Assembly (NCBI GenBank): GCA_003241485.1
Contig: QFQD01000077.1
Coordinates: 1-42,654, forward strand
From: Ancylobacter novellus
GTDB lineage: Bacteria > Pseudomonadota > Alphaproteobacteria > Rhizobiales > Xanthobacteraceae
Length of the DNA: 42,654 bases
Direction: 5' to 3'
A program made the translations under genes and the position numbers. Under the pieces are notes generated by a model. That model had not been told where the DNA came from, made no database searches, and worked only from the letters and a program-made list of their open reading frames with translations. This document shows positions 34,371 to 42,654 of this stretch, in pieces. How positions within the stretch are numbered: position 1 is the first letter of the stretch; every line of letters starts with the position of its first letter.

Positions 34371-35376
34371 GCGGATGTACTTCGAGCCTGTTGCGCCCCG
34401 TTGCCTTGGCGCGGAAGAGCGCGAGATCGGCGGCATTGATAAGATCGTTCGGGGATGTCGCTCCCGTCGGCACCATCGTAGCGACACCGGTACTGATCGT
34501 TACCAGCCCGTCCCCATTGACGATTTCGAGGTCGCGCACGCCCTGCGTTATGCGTTCTGCAGTGGCGCGGGCGCCCTCGATCGAGGCGTTGAGAAGGACG
34601 ACGGCAAACTCTTCTCCGCCGTAGCGCGCGGCAAGGTCACCTGCCCGCCGGACGCCCGACTGAAGCACGCCGGCGACCCGCCTGAGCACCTCGTCTCCGG
34701 CGAGATGCCCGTAGGTGTCGTTGTAATATTTGAAATTGTCGACATCGATCATGAGCAGGGCGATCGTCGCCTCCATGCGCATGGCGCGCCGCCATTCCAT
34801 CTCCATGTACTCGTCGAAATAGCGACGGTTGCCGAGATAGGTGAGGCCGTCGATCCGCGTCAGCCGCTCCAGCTCGAGATTGGCATTCACCAGCTGACGC
34901 TGGCTCTCGCGCAACGCCACATACGCGGCCTCGCGCTGGACATGATCCAGATAGGCGCGCGTATGATAGCGAATGCGGGCGATCAGCTCGATCCGGTCGG
35001 GCAGCTTCACCAGGTAATCATTCGCTCCGGTCCGAAACGCATCACTTTTGGCGCTCGGATCATCCTTCGCGGAGAGGACGATAACCGGAACAGCCCGGAG
35101 CGTGTCGCTCGCCCGATACATGCGCACAAGATCGAGCCCATCCATGCCCGGCATCACGAGATCCTGCAGGATCACGGTCGGCGTGATCTCCTCGGCCATG
35201 CGAAGAGCTTCCATCGGATTGGTGCAGTAATGGAAGTGGATATCGGGCTCGGTTGCGAGCGCCCGACGCACGGCCTCGCATATCAGAACCTGGTCGTCGA
35301 CCAGCAGCACCATCGAACGGTATTCTTCGACCAGTGGGGGGACGATCGTCGGCATCGAGTCCGGTTGGTCAGTCAT
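34360..35376 (-). CDS. wspR: WspR-like response regulator with GGDEF diguanylate cyclase output
   Basis: 338-aa cytosolic protein, the output of the operon. An N-terminal receiver domain (about 20-140) has VLLVDDQVLICEA and phosphoacceptor Asp72 in ILQDLVMPGMDG. A helical linker follows, then a GGDEF domain (about 172-335). The active site is GGEEF (253-257), the variant used by Pseudomonas WspR, and an RxxD inhibitory (I) site, RAGD (244-247), lies five residues before it. RIDGLTYLGNRRYFDEY is typical of the domain. It should make cyclic-di-GMP when phosphorylated by the WspE-type kinase. It starts 12 nt after wspF with a GAGG site, last in the operon. Confidence 0.93.
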   Translation of the reverse strand: MTDQPDSMPTIVPPLVEEYRSMVLLVDDQVLICEAVRRALATEPDIHFHYCTNPMEALRMAEEITPTVILQDLVMPGMDGLDLVRMYRASDTLRAVPVIVLSAKDDPSAKSDAFRTGANDYLVKLPDRIELIARIRYHTRAYLDHVQREAAYVALRESQRQLVNANLELERLTRIDGLTYLGNRRYFDEYMEMEWRRAMRMEATIALLMIDVDNFKYYNDTYGHLAGDEVLRRVAGVLQSGVRRAGDLAARYGGEEFAVVLLNASIEGARATAERITQGVRDLEIVNGDGLVTISTGVATMVPTGATSPNDLINAADLALFRAKATGRNRLEVHPPAG

Positions 35377-35388
35377 GGAGCAGCCTCT

Positions 35389-36408
35389 TCAAACCTTGTT
35401 GCCGCAGGCCTCGATGAGCCGATCCGCGATCAACACGAGCGGCAGGATTTCGGTGGCGGCACCGATTGCCGCTGCCGCCTTCGGCATGCCGTAGACAGCG
35501 CTGGTCGCTTGGTCCTGGGCGATGGTCAGATGCCCCTGATCGCGTAGCGCCTTCAGACCTCGCGCGCCGTCCCGGCCCATTCCGGTGAGCAGCACGCCGG
35601 ACAGCTCGCCCTGCCAGTGCCGCGTGGCGCTCTCGAAGAAGACATCGACGGAGGGTCGATACGGATAATCGCGCGGCTCCGCTGTATAGCCGAGTCCGGT
35701 CGCCGATTTGAAGACCAGATGATCGCTTGTGGCGGCAATGAGCACAGACCCGAGTTCGGGCCGGTCCCCTTCCCTTGCGAGGCGCACCCGAAGCGCCGAA
35801 TACTGGCTCAGCCAGTCTGCCAGGCCCGCGGCGAACTTCTGGTCAACATGCTGCACCAGCACGATCGCCGCCGGAAAATCACGCGGCAGCCGGCCCAGTA
35901 GGGTCGCGACCGCCGCCGGGCCGCCAGCCGAGGCGCCGATGACCACGAGCTTACGGACTGAGCCGACGGACGCGGGGGAAGAAGACGGCGCGCGACGCGC
36001 GGCTCTGCCGTCGCCGATCAGCTTGCCGATGGTGGCGATTTTCGCGGCGAGCGGCGAGGCCTGCGGCCCCTGCGCGCCGCCTTCCCCGATCACGGGCATG
36101 TCCACGGCATCAAGCGCTCCATGGCCCATCGCCTCGTATACGCCGGGTATGTTGGCGTCGATACTGGCGGTTACCAGCAGGATCGCGCAGGGCGTTTCGG
36201 CCATGATCCGGCGGGTCGCCTCGACGCCGTCCATCGCCGGCATCGTGATGTCCATTAGCACGAGGTCCGGCAGATCGCGCCGGCACGCCGCGACCGCCTC
36301 GATTCCGTTGCCGGCGGTCCACGCCAGCTGGTGCTCGGGTGTCGAGGCGATCACACGCCGAAGCATCTCGACCGCCATTGGCAGGTCGTTCACGATTCCG
36401 ATCCTCAT
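35389..36408 (-). CDS. wspF: WspF-like chemotaxis methylesterase (CheB)
   Basis: 339 aa. It has a receiver domain (1-120; Asp53 in LVLMDITMPAMDG), a basic/Pro-rich linker (135-150) and a CheB methylesterase domain. The catalytic triad is visible: Ser160 in IGASAGGP, His187 in VQHVDQ, and Asp280 in GMGRDGARG. It demethylates the receptor and so resets the pathway; in Pseudomonas, losing WspF locks cyclic-di-GMP production on. No lesion is seen. The ATG at 36408 has GGAGG 8 nt upstream. It lies 34 nt after the wspE stop and 12 nt before wspR. Confidence 0.92.
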   Translation of the reverse strand: MRIGIVNDLPMAVEMLRRVIASTPEHQLAWTAGNGIEAVAACRRDLPDLVLMDITMPAMDGVEATRRIMAETPCAILLVTASIDANIPGVYEAMGHGALDAVDMPVIGEGGAQGPQASPLAAKIATIGKLIGDGRAARRAPSSSPASVGSVRKLVVIGASAGGPAAVATLLGRLPRDFPAAIVLVQHVDQKFAAGLADWLSQYSALRVRLAREGDRPELGSVLIAATSDHLVFKSATGLGYTAEPRDYPYRPSVDVFFESATRHWQGELSGVLLTGMGRDGARGLKALRDQGHLTIAQDQATSAVYGMPKAAAAIGAATEILPLVLIADRLIEACGNKV

Positions 36409-36442
36409 GACCCCGCCTCCGGCAAACTGAACCTGCACGATG

Positions 36443-38625
36443 TCAATCGGAGGCCGGCCCTATCAGGTCGGCAACGGCCTCGATCAATGTGTCGTCGTGG
36501 AAACTTCCCTTGGTCAGATAGTAATCGGCGCCTGCATCGAGCCCGCGGCGCCTGTCCTCCTCGCGATCTTTATAGGAGACGATCATTACCGGAACACTCT
36601 GCAGACGTCGGTCGGCCTTGATGAGGGTCGTCAGCTCGATACCGTCCATGCGTGGCATGTCGATATCGGTCACGACCAGATCAAATGCCTCCGATCGCAC
36701 GGCATTCCAGCCATCCATCCCGTCAACCGCGACCTCCACGACATAGCCGTGCTGATCGAGCAGCTTGCGCTCCAGTTCGCGAACCGTCAGTGAATCGTCG
36801 ACGACGAGCACGCGTTTGCGCCGCTGTTCGCTGGCAACCGCCGAGGCACGCTTGACGGTGTTCAACCGGCCCGATGCGGTGAGCTTCTCTGCCGAACGGA
36901 TGAGGTCGTCCGTATCCAGGATCAGCACCGGCGACCCGTCCTCGATCAACGCCGCGGCGCTGATGTCCTTGATCTTTCCGAGCCGCGGATCGAGCGGGCG
37001 AACCACAAGCTCGCGCTCACCGAGGAAACGGTCGACCACGAGACCATAGCTATTTGCCCCCTCGCCGATGACGACAACTGACACGTCGCCATCGTGGTAA
37101 CGGGCTTCGCCCTGGTCGAGAATTTCATGCGCGGTGATAAGCCCCACTTGCCGCTGGTCCAGGCGGAAATGCGCGCGCCCTTCGAGCATCTCAATCGCGT
37201 CGCGCGGGAGCTTCAGGGTCCGGGTAATGCCGGCCAGGGGCAAGGCATAGGGCTCGTCGGCAATGTCGACCATCAGGGTCCGCACCACGGAAAGGGTAAG
37301 CGGAAGCTGGAGTTGAAAGCAGGTGCCTGCGCCCAGTGTCGATGAGACGCTGACAACGCCGCGCACCTGCTTGGCCATGGCCTGCACGGCATCAAGCCCG
37401 ACGCCGCGCCCGGAGATGTCGCTCACCGTGGGCTTCATCGAGAAGCCCGGAAGGAACAGGAAGGCGAGCAGTTCTGCCTCGCTCAGGCTCTCGGCAGTCT
37501 CCTGCATGGTGAGTTGCTGGGCCACGATCGCCTGCCGGATCTGGTCAAGATCGATTCCCCTCCCGTCATCGGAAACGAGGATCAGCAGCACACCCGCGCT
37601 GTGTCGCGCCTCCAGCGAGATCAGGGCCTCCGGCGGCTTGCCGGCGGCGATGCGCGCGTCGGGTGCCGCTGGTCGAGAATGTCGCGATCTATGCCGGTCG
37701 AGCCGCCGATGATCTCCAGCCGCACCTGCTTTCCAAGTGCACGCCCGAGGTCGCGCACGATGCGGGTGAAATGGCGCACGCCATCCTCGAACGGCCGCAT
37801 GCGGCTCGCCAGCGTCTCGGCATAGAGACGGTTGGCGAGATCGGTTGCCCGCAGATCGACCGCCGAGAGCTCGTCCAGCCGTTCGTCGAGCGCGTCCCGG
37901 CTCTGGATCAGCTTGTCCTGCATCACCGTCAGAGCCTGCGCCACGCGCTCGTCGTCAGCCGGTCGCAGCGTCGCGCGCAGGTCGTCGAATGCCTTGGCCA
38001 GCTCGCGATTTTGCCGCTTCAGGCGCTGCAGGCGATCTGCGAAGGGGCGAAAGCGCCGGGCCTCCGTCAGCGACTCGCCGGCCAGCCCCAGCAGCCGTGT
38101 CATCGCGTCCGCCGTGATCCGGACCATGCGCTCGGACGGCGCGCCCGGCGGCGGGACAGAATACGGGCCTTCGGTTGAGACCGGCGCCGCCGGCAAGGGC
38201 CTGGGCTCCTCAGTCGGCTCGGCGGGAGCATCGTCGGGCGCTGGCTCCAGCGACTGCCGCAGGCGCGCGATCTCGGCGCTCATCGCGGTGGCGTCAGGGG
38301 GCGGGTCGGAGGCCGCGAGGGACAGGACATCGATGCCCCTGAGCAGGGCGTCGATGTGCTGATGCCGCAGGCGCGTCTTTCCATGCTGAGCCGCGACGAG
38401 GAGTTCCTCCATGGCGTCGGCAACGCGCACGGCCGGCTCAAGATCGATGATGCGCGCGGCGCCTTTCAGCGAATGCGCGGCCCGCATGCAGGCCTCCAGC
38501 TGATCAGCCGCGACCGGATTGCGCTCCAGTGCCAGCAGGCCGGCGGTCAAGGCCTGTGACTGCGTCTCCAGTTCCATGCGGAACAGGTCGAGCATCGAAA
38601 ACTGGCTGAGATCCTCGCCGCTCAT
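36443..38625 (-). pseudogene. wspE: WspE-like hybrid histidine kinase (CheA-REC), interrupted by an out-of-frame deletion
   Basis: The central kinase of the pathway. From the ATG at 38625 the N-terminal part is intact: an HPt domain with phosphorylatable His51 in AAHSLKGAARI, then a linker and a dimerisation region. After GSTGIDRDILDQ (Gln319) the frame turns out of register and stops at 37621-37623 (334 aa). The rest is in another frame: DARIAAGKPPEALI, the G1 box VSDDGRGID, a G2 box SGRGVGLDAV, a CheW-like domain and a C-terminal receiver (VLVVDDSLTV; VVTDIDMPRMDG). The missing piece, about 18 residues, is exactly where CheA proteins have the N box (LLRNAVDHG-like). The joint is near 37665-37668. 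Repaired length would be about 745 aa, close to the Wsp family size. Confidence 0.85.
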
Positions 38626-39182
38626 CCGATGCCCCGATCCACCGCTGCAAAAAGCAGCGTGTCGTCCAGTCGCCCGGCCGCCCGGCCGTTCCAGTTGATT
38701 ACGAAGCGCGTAAAGGCGGCCGCCTTGTCGAGGGTCGCCGGCACCGCGAGGACATCGCCCTCCTCAAATCGATGAACGCCATGGACCTCGTCGACCTCAA
38801 ACGCCACACGCCGTGTGTCCTCGCCGATGACCAGCAGTCGGGCGAAGGTCTTTGTGCGTTCATTGCGCTCGGGGGCGACCGCGCGAGCGATTCCCAACAA
38901 GGCCGCGAGCGACACGCAGACGATAAGTTCGCCCCGCACATTGGCGATGCCAAGCACCATGGTGTCGCGGCGGTGCGGCAGCGAATGATAGCGGCGCGGC
39001 TGCGTCACCTCGTGGAACAGTCGTGCGGAAAGCGCCAGCCATTCGTCGCCGATACGAAACAGCACGACGGTTCGCTCGTCGCCCTCCGGAAGCCGACGGG
39101 CGAGGAGACTATCGGTCTTCACGCTGGGGTTGTGCGTCCCGTGTCCGACACCGGGTGCACCGGATTTGGCTTTGGAGGACAT
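38622..39182 (-). CDS. wspD: WspD-like CheW coupling protein
   Basis: 186-aa CheW-domain scaffold linking receptor and kinase. An N-terminal extension of about 35 residues (SSKAKSGAPGVGHGTHNPSV) precedes the CheW fold, with FRIGDEWLALSARLFHEVTQP, ANVRGELIVCVSLAALLG, LLVIGEDTRRVAFEVDEV and the closing strand. The NVRGxLIxCVSL sequence is the typical CheW core. It starts 18 nt after wspC, and its stop overlaps the wspE start (ATGA), implying coupled translation. It is the second of two CheW proteins in the operon, as in Pseudomonas wsp. Confidence 0.9.
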   Translation of the reverse strand: MSSKAKSGAPGVGHGTHNPSVKTDSLLARRLPEGDERTVVLFRIGDEWLALSARLFHEVTQPRRYHSLPHRRDTMVLGIANVRGELIVCVSLAALLGIARAVAPERNERTKTFARLLVIGEDTRRVAFEVDEVHGVHRFEEGDVLAVPATLDKAAAFTRFVINWNGRAAGRLDDTLLFAAVDRGIG

Positions 39183-39200
39183 CAGTCATCGCTCCGCGTC

Positions 39201-40436
39201 TCAAGCCGGCGCAGCCGCTCTGGCTTCTGCGGTCTCACCCTTGCGCTCCAGCAGCAGCGCCAGATGCGCCAGCGACTCCCGGTGGCGCGGAGCCAGATAC
39301 AGTGCCTTGCGATAATTCTCGATCGCCTCCGCTTCCGCGTGGTCAGCATCATGAGCGAGAGCGAGCAGGTAGAAGGCGCCTGAACACGGACCAAACGTTG
39401 CGATGTGCCGGTGCGCCGCTTTCTTCGCCTCCTCATATCGCCCGGCATTGGCGCAGGTCTCGATCGCCGCAAGGCTGATCTGCTCGGGATCGTCGAGCAC
39501 GCGACGGATCGTGTCCGGCGGAAGCTCCGCGACGGGAGATGGAATGCGTGCCGGTTCTCTGCGGCTTTTCATCCGCGACGGAACGAGCCGTGCCGGAGCG
39601 TGCTTCCTGGAAGGCGCCGTCGTCTTTCCGGCGCCCGGCGTGTCGGGCAACGATGGCTCGTGCTTGTGGAACGCGAAGGCCCGCGGGGCACGCGCCGACG
39701 CGAATCCACACAATGCCGGCAGGCTTGCCTCCGCAGGGCCGACCAGCAGGATGCCATTGGGTGCAAGCATGCGGTGCAGCCGGTGCAGCGCGCGGTGCTG
39801 CAGCTCACGGTCGAAATAGATCAGCAGATTGCGACAGAAGATGACGTCATAGGCCTCCGCCTCACCGGCAATTCCGAGATTGAACAGGTTGCCCACCATG
39901 AACCGCACCTGGTTCATCACGGCCGGAACCGGCCGGTATCCCCCATCGACCGCCTCGAAGTAATGGTCGCGAAAGCGTATGTCAGCGCCTCGGAACGAGT
40001 TGCGCCCGTAGATGGCCCGCGTCGCCTCGGCGACATTGCGGGTCGAGACGTCGATGCCGTCTATGGCGAATTCCGACGCCACAAAGCCCGCGTCCAACAT
40101 GGCCATCGCCATCGAATAGGGTTCTTCGCCCGTCGAGCATGGCAAGCTGAGCAAGCGCACGGGCCGACCCGGCAGGGCATGCGTGCGCGCATGCCGGGTC
40201 ATCGCGCCAAAGGCCTCGCGGTCGCGGAAAAACCACGTCTCAGGAACGATGACGGCGTTGATCAGCTCCTGCAGTTCCTCGCGCGATCCTGTCACCAGAT
40301 TCCAGTAGGCGGCGACGTCGGGGACACCGCAGGCGGCCATGCGCTGCTTCACCGCATAAGGCACGACCGAAGGCGCTATCGTCTCAACATCAAGGCCGAT
40401 GACATCGTGAAGCAGCTTTCCGACATCTGCCCGCAT
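39201..40436 (-). CDS. wspC: WspC-like CheR methyltransferase with TPR-like C-terminus
   Basis: 411 aa. The CheR methyltransferase part (about 1-260) has INAVIVPETWFFRDREAF, the SAM-binding VRLLSLPCSTGEEPYSMAM, and YDVIFCRNLLIYFDRE. It methylates receptor glutamates. A linker rich in Pro/Arg follows (about 265-320). The C-terminal 90 residues contain TPR-like repeats (AAIETCANAGRYEEAKKAA, AEAIENYRKALYLAPRHRESLAHLAL), as described for Pseudomonas WspC. The ATG overlaps the wspB stop (TGATG). Family-like sequence starts at MRADVGKLL, which supports this start over a long upstream extension. Confidence 0.92.
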   Translation of the reverse strand: MRADVGKLLHDVIGLDVETIAPSVVPYAVKQRMAACGVPDVAAYWNLVTGSREELQELINAVIVPETWFFRDREAFGAMTRHARTHALPGRPVRLLSLPCSTGEEPYSMAMAMLDAGFVASEFAIDGIDVSTRNVAEATRAIYGRNSFRGADIRFRDHYFEAVDGGYRPVPAVMNQVRFMVGNLFNLGIAGEAEAYDVIFCRNLLIYFDRELQHRALHRLHRMLAPNGILLVGPAEASLPALCGFASARAPRAFAFHKHEPSLPDTPGAGKTTAPSRKHAPARLVPSRMKSRREPARIPSPVAELPPDTIRRVLDDPEQISLAAIETCANAGRYEEAKKAAHRHIATFGPCSGAFYLLALAHDADHAEAEAIENYRKALYLAPRHRESLAHLALLLERKGETAEARAAAPA

Positions 40437-40900
40437 CACGCATCGGCTCCGGCCGGGTGGAACAGGATGGCGCGTATCTCGTCCGTGAGGAGCGCTTCGG
40501 CCCGTATCCACTGCACCAGCCCGTCCGCATCGGAGGCTACGGGTCCGAGATAGGCCGGCGTTCCGGCCTCGACGCCCGTCGCGACGAAATCGGCCGCATC
40601 GCGCTGGACGGTTTCGACGACATGTTCCGCGCACAGGGCAAGGCGATGAAGCTGCCCGTCCGGCGCGGGATAGCGGACCAGAACCATCCGGGTGCTCATG
40701 ACCGGTGCCGCTTCACGGCCGAAGGCAAGCTGGCTGAGATCGACCACGGGAACCGGCATGCCGCGATAATTGATGACGCCCGCGATGCCAGACGGCGCGC
40801 CCGGAAGAGCCTTCACGCTCATCAGCGGCAGCACCTTCTCGACCTGCCCGACATCGAGAACATATCGATCATGCCCCATGCGAAACATAAGGAACAACAT
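40436..40900 (-). CDS. wspB: WspB-like CheW coupling protein
   Basis: 154-aa CheW-domain protein that couples the receptor to the kinase. Recognisable parts are FRMGHDRYVLDVGQVEKVLP, the core GAPSGIAGVINYRGMPVPVV with the conserved NYRG turn, and LALCAEHVVETVQ. It starts 15 nt after wspA with a GGGAG site. Its stop overlaps the wspC start. Confidence 0.9.
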   Translation of the reverse strand: MLFLMFRMGHDRYVLDVGQVEKVLPLMSVKALPGAPSGIAGVINYRGMPVPVVDLSQLAFGREAAPVMSTRMVLVRYPAPDGQLHRLALCAEHVVETVQRDAADFVATGVEAGTPAYLGPVASDADGLVQWIRAEALLTDEIRAILFHPAGADA

Positions 40901-40915
40901 GGCCGGCTCCCGCCG

Positions 40916-42544
40916 TCAGGCGCGCAACTTGAACCGTGCGATCGAACTGCGCAGGCCACCGGAAACCTGCTGGAGCTCGTCAATGGCCATCGTCGACTGA
41001 TGCAAGGTCTCGACGGTCTGCTGTGCCGCCTCGCCGAGTTGCGAGAGGGCATCGCTGATCTGGGCGGCGCCAGTCGCCTGCGCCTGCATGCCCTCATTGG
41101 CAACTTCAAAATGCGGCACCAGACCCTGAACCTGCTGAATGATCTCCGAGAGCTGCCCGCTCACCTGCTGGACCTCCAGCATGCCGCGGCGCACCTCTTC
41201 CGAGAACTTGTCCATGCCCATGACCCCGCCCGCGACTGCCGACTGGATCTCCTTGATCATCTGCTCGATGTCGTAGGTCGACACGGCGGTCTGATCGGCC
41301 AGACGCCGGATCTCCGTCGCCACCACGGCGAAGCCCCGGCCATACTGCCCGGCCTTTTCAGCCTCGATCGCCGCATTCAGCGACAGCAGATTCGTCTGAT
41401 CCGCGACCTTGGTGATCGTGGTGACGACCTGATTGATGTTGCCGGCCTTTTCGCTGAGCACGCCGAGCTTGGCATTGATGGCCCCGGCGGCCTCCACAAC
41501 CTGCCGCATCGTGGCCTCCATGCGCGCCAGCCCGGCACGGCCGCCGCCCGCGAGCGCCGCGGCCTGTTCGGCCACCGCCGAAACCTCATCCATCGTGCGG
41601 ACCAGCTCGTTCGACGTGGCCGAGATTTCCTTGGCGGTCGCTCCAATCTCGGTGGTCGTCGCCGCGATCTCGCTGGCAGTGGCCTGCTGCTCTTTCGACG
41701 TCGCAGCGACCTCGGTCATCGACGTATTGACCTGAATGCTGGATTTCTGCACCTGCCCGATGAGCAATGTGAGGTCATCTGCCATCGCATTGACGCCATC
41801 GGCCAGTGAACCGAACTCGTCGCGACGCTCCAGCACAAGCCGTTCGCTGAAGTCGCCGCTGCGCATCACTTCGACGATCTTCACGAGCTTGCCAAGCGGC
41901 ACGGTGATCGCGCGGAAAATAAGGAACCCGCAGAGAACCGCCAGGAACACCGCGATCAGAAAGCCAATCACCAGATCCATGCGGGCGCTGCTGACGACGG
42001 CAAGGATACGCTGGGTCGACCGGTCGGCCTCGGCCTGATTGAAGGTGATGATGGTCTGAAGCGCGGCACGCACTTGCGAAATCTGGGGGTCGAGCTCGTT
42101 CTGGACCGCCGTGCGGACGTCAGCGATGGCGCCCCCGGAAAGGGCACGGGTCAGCACCGCGTCCTCCGCCGGAAAGAACCGCGCGGAGACCGACTGCAGG
42201 GCCTCAAAGTCGCGCCGGTCCTCAGGGGTATCGACCGTCGCCTCATAGGTCGACATGAGGTCTTTCACCGTGTCCCGATTGGCGGCGATGAGGTCGACGA
42301 TACGACGGCGGTCTTCCGGGGAATTCTGCAGGGCGAGTTCGCGCAGCAAGCCGTGCACCTCGGCCCAGGCCGTCATCATCCGCAGGCTGGAGGTGAGTGC
42401 GGGAACCCTGTTCTTGTAAACGCTCTCCGCCTCATGCTCGGTCTGGAGGAAGAGATTATAGCTGACGCCCGAAACGGCCGTCAGAACCGCGAGTATGGCG
42501 AGGAAGCTGAATATAATCCGCCGGCGTATCGTCATATTATTCAT
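40916..42544 (-). CDS. wspA: WspA-like methyl-accepting chemotaxis receptor
   Basis: 542-aa membrane receptor, the input of the system. TM1 covers about residues 10-32. A periplasmic four-helix domain (about 33-187, no Cys) follows, then TM2 (188-210), a HAMP domain (211-265) and a long cytoplasmic coiled coil. The signalling tip reads DQTNLLSLNAAIEAEKAGQ followed by YGRGFAVVATEIRRLADQ (382-418), nearly the WspA form, where EKAGxYGRG replaces the EQGRG-type of many chemoreceptors. WspA senses surface contact in Pseudomonas. The ATG at 42544 is supported by GGA upstream; ATG 42535 is an alternative. No CheR pentapeptide tether is seen. Confidence 0.92.
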   Translation of the reverse strand: MNNMTIRRRIIFSFLAILAVLTAVSGVSYNLFLQTEHEAESVYKNRVPALTSSLRMMTAWAEVHGLLRELALQNSPEDRRRIVDLIAANRDTVKDLMSTYEATVDTPEDRRDFEALQSVSARFFPAEDAVLTRALSGGAIADVRTAVQNELDPQISQVRAALQTIITFNQAEADRSTQRILAVVSSARMDLVIGFLIAVFLAVLCGFLIFRAITVPLGKLVKIVEVMRSGDFSERLVLERRDEFGSLADGVNAMADDLTLLIGQVQKSSIQVNTSMTEVAATSKEQQATASEIAATTTEIGATAKEISATSNELVRTMDEVSAVAEQAAALAGGGRAGLARMEATMRQVVEAAGAINAKLGVLSEKAGNINQVVTTITKVADQTNLLSLNAAIEAEKAGQYGRGFAVVATEIRRLADQTAVSTYDIEQMIKEIQSAVAGGVMGMDKFSEEVRRGMLEVQQVSGQLSEIIQQVQGLVPHFEVANEGMQAQATGAAQISDALSQLGEAAQQTVETLHQSTMAIDELQQVSGGLRSSIARFKLRA

Positions 42545-42654
42545 GGAAAGGATCCGTCGCCAATGCGTTGAACATGATCGATACAGCGCACCGGCGACAG
42601 ATTGTAGTAAGTCGTCACAAGTTTCCACTGGCGTCTGTCGTGAAAACCGGGATT
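42545..42654 (-). promoter_or_regulatory. Upstream region of the Wsp-like operon
   Basis: 110 nt to the window edge on the minus strand. TACAAT (42606 to 42601) resembles a -10 box, but the hexamer 17 nt before it is a poor -35. The true promoter may lie beyond the window. No other structure is clear. Confidence 0.2.

Noticed and set aside
34360..42544. Flagellar chemotaxis (che) operon
   Set aside because: No CheY, CheZ or flagellar gene is present. The order and the GGDEF output match Wsp instead.

Overview
The window is 42.65 kb of GC-rich, densely coding DNA from an alphaproteobacterium, most likely a Hyphomicrobiales member (Xanthobacteraceae-like). This placement rests on gene content (DUF2336 and DUF3297 proteins, an alphaproteobacterial-type cysteine synthase, a tRNA-Tyr/tRNA-Gly/tuf block next to rlmB) and strong G/C preference at third codon positions. 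No database search was possible. No prophage, integrase, transposase, rRNA or CRISPR array was seen.

Layout. 1-1542: the start of tuf with upstream tRNA-Gly and tRNA-Tyr on the minus strand, transcribed from a promoter with a perfect -35 box, divergent from rlmB. 1883-8051: an MHS-type MFS transporter with a large periplasmic insert, a RidA protein, a secreted cysteine-repeat protein with an OmpA-like partner, an FkbM methyltransferase, tRNA-Thr(UGU), an exported alpha/beta hydrolase and a low-complexity membrane protein. 8072-9544: a broken molybdopterin (sulfite oxidase-like) gene and terC. 9988-14191: a complete polyamine-type ABC importer (binding protein, ATPase, two permeases). 14396-22690: housekeeping and envelope genes (exported metallo-beta-lactamase-fold protein, DUF3297, cutA, nadK, DUF2336, a secreted unknown, nitroreductase, flavin reductase, L,D-transpeptidase lipoprotein, orphan ParA, a small exported protein). 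22991-29164: tamA and tamB, the outer-membrane translocation and assembly pair. 29172-34271: an SDR, a CPD photolyase and a cysK-alaX-sseA operon.

The most notable system is on the minus strand at 42544-34360: a seven-gene chemosensory operon with the gene order of the Pseudomonas Wsp surface-sensing pathway (receptor, CheW, CheR-TPR, CheW, hybrid CheA-REC, CheB, REC-GGDEF). All junctions are overlapping or closely spaced. The output protein has the GGEEF active site and an RxxD inhibitory site typical of WspR, so the expected output is phosphorylation-controlled cyclic-di-GMP synthesis. The hybrid kinase gene is interrupted: a stretch that should encode the ATP-binding N box is missing and the frame changes.

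Three genes (molybdopterin oxidoreductase, tamA, wspE) share the same kind of lesion: an out-of-frame loss of roughly 50-60 nt from a conserved segment, with both flanks otherwise intact. Three such events in 43 kb, one in an envelope-biogenesis gene, point either to an assembly artefact or to recent real decay. Resequencing would decide. Lesion sizes are inferred from family knowledge, not measured.
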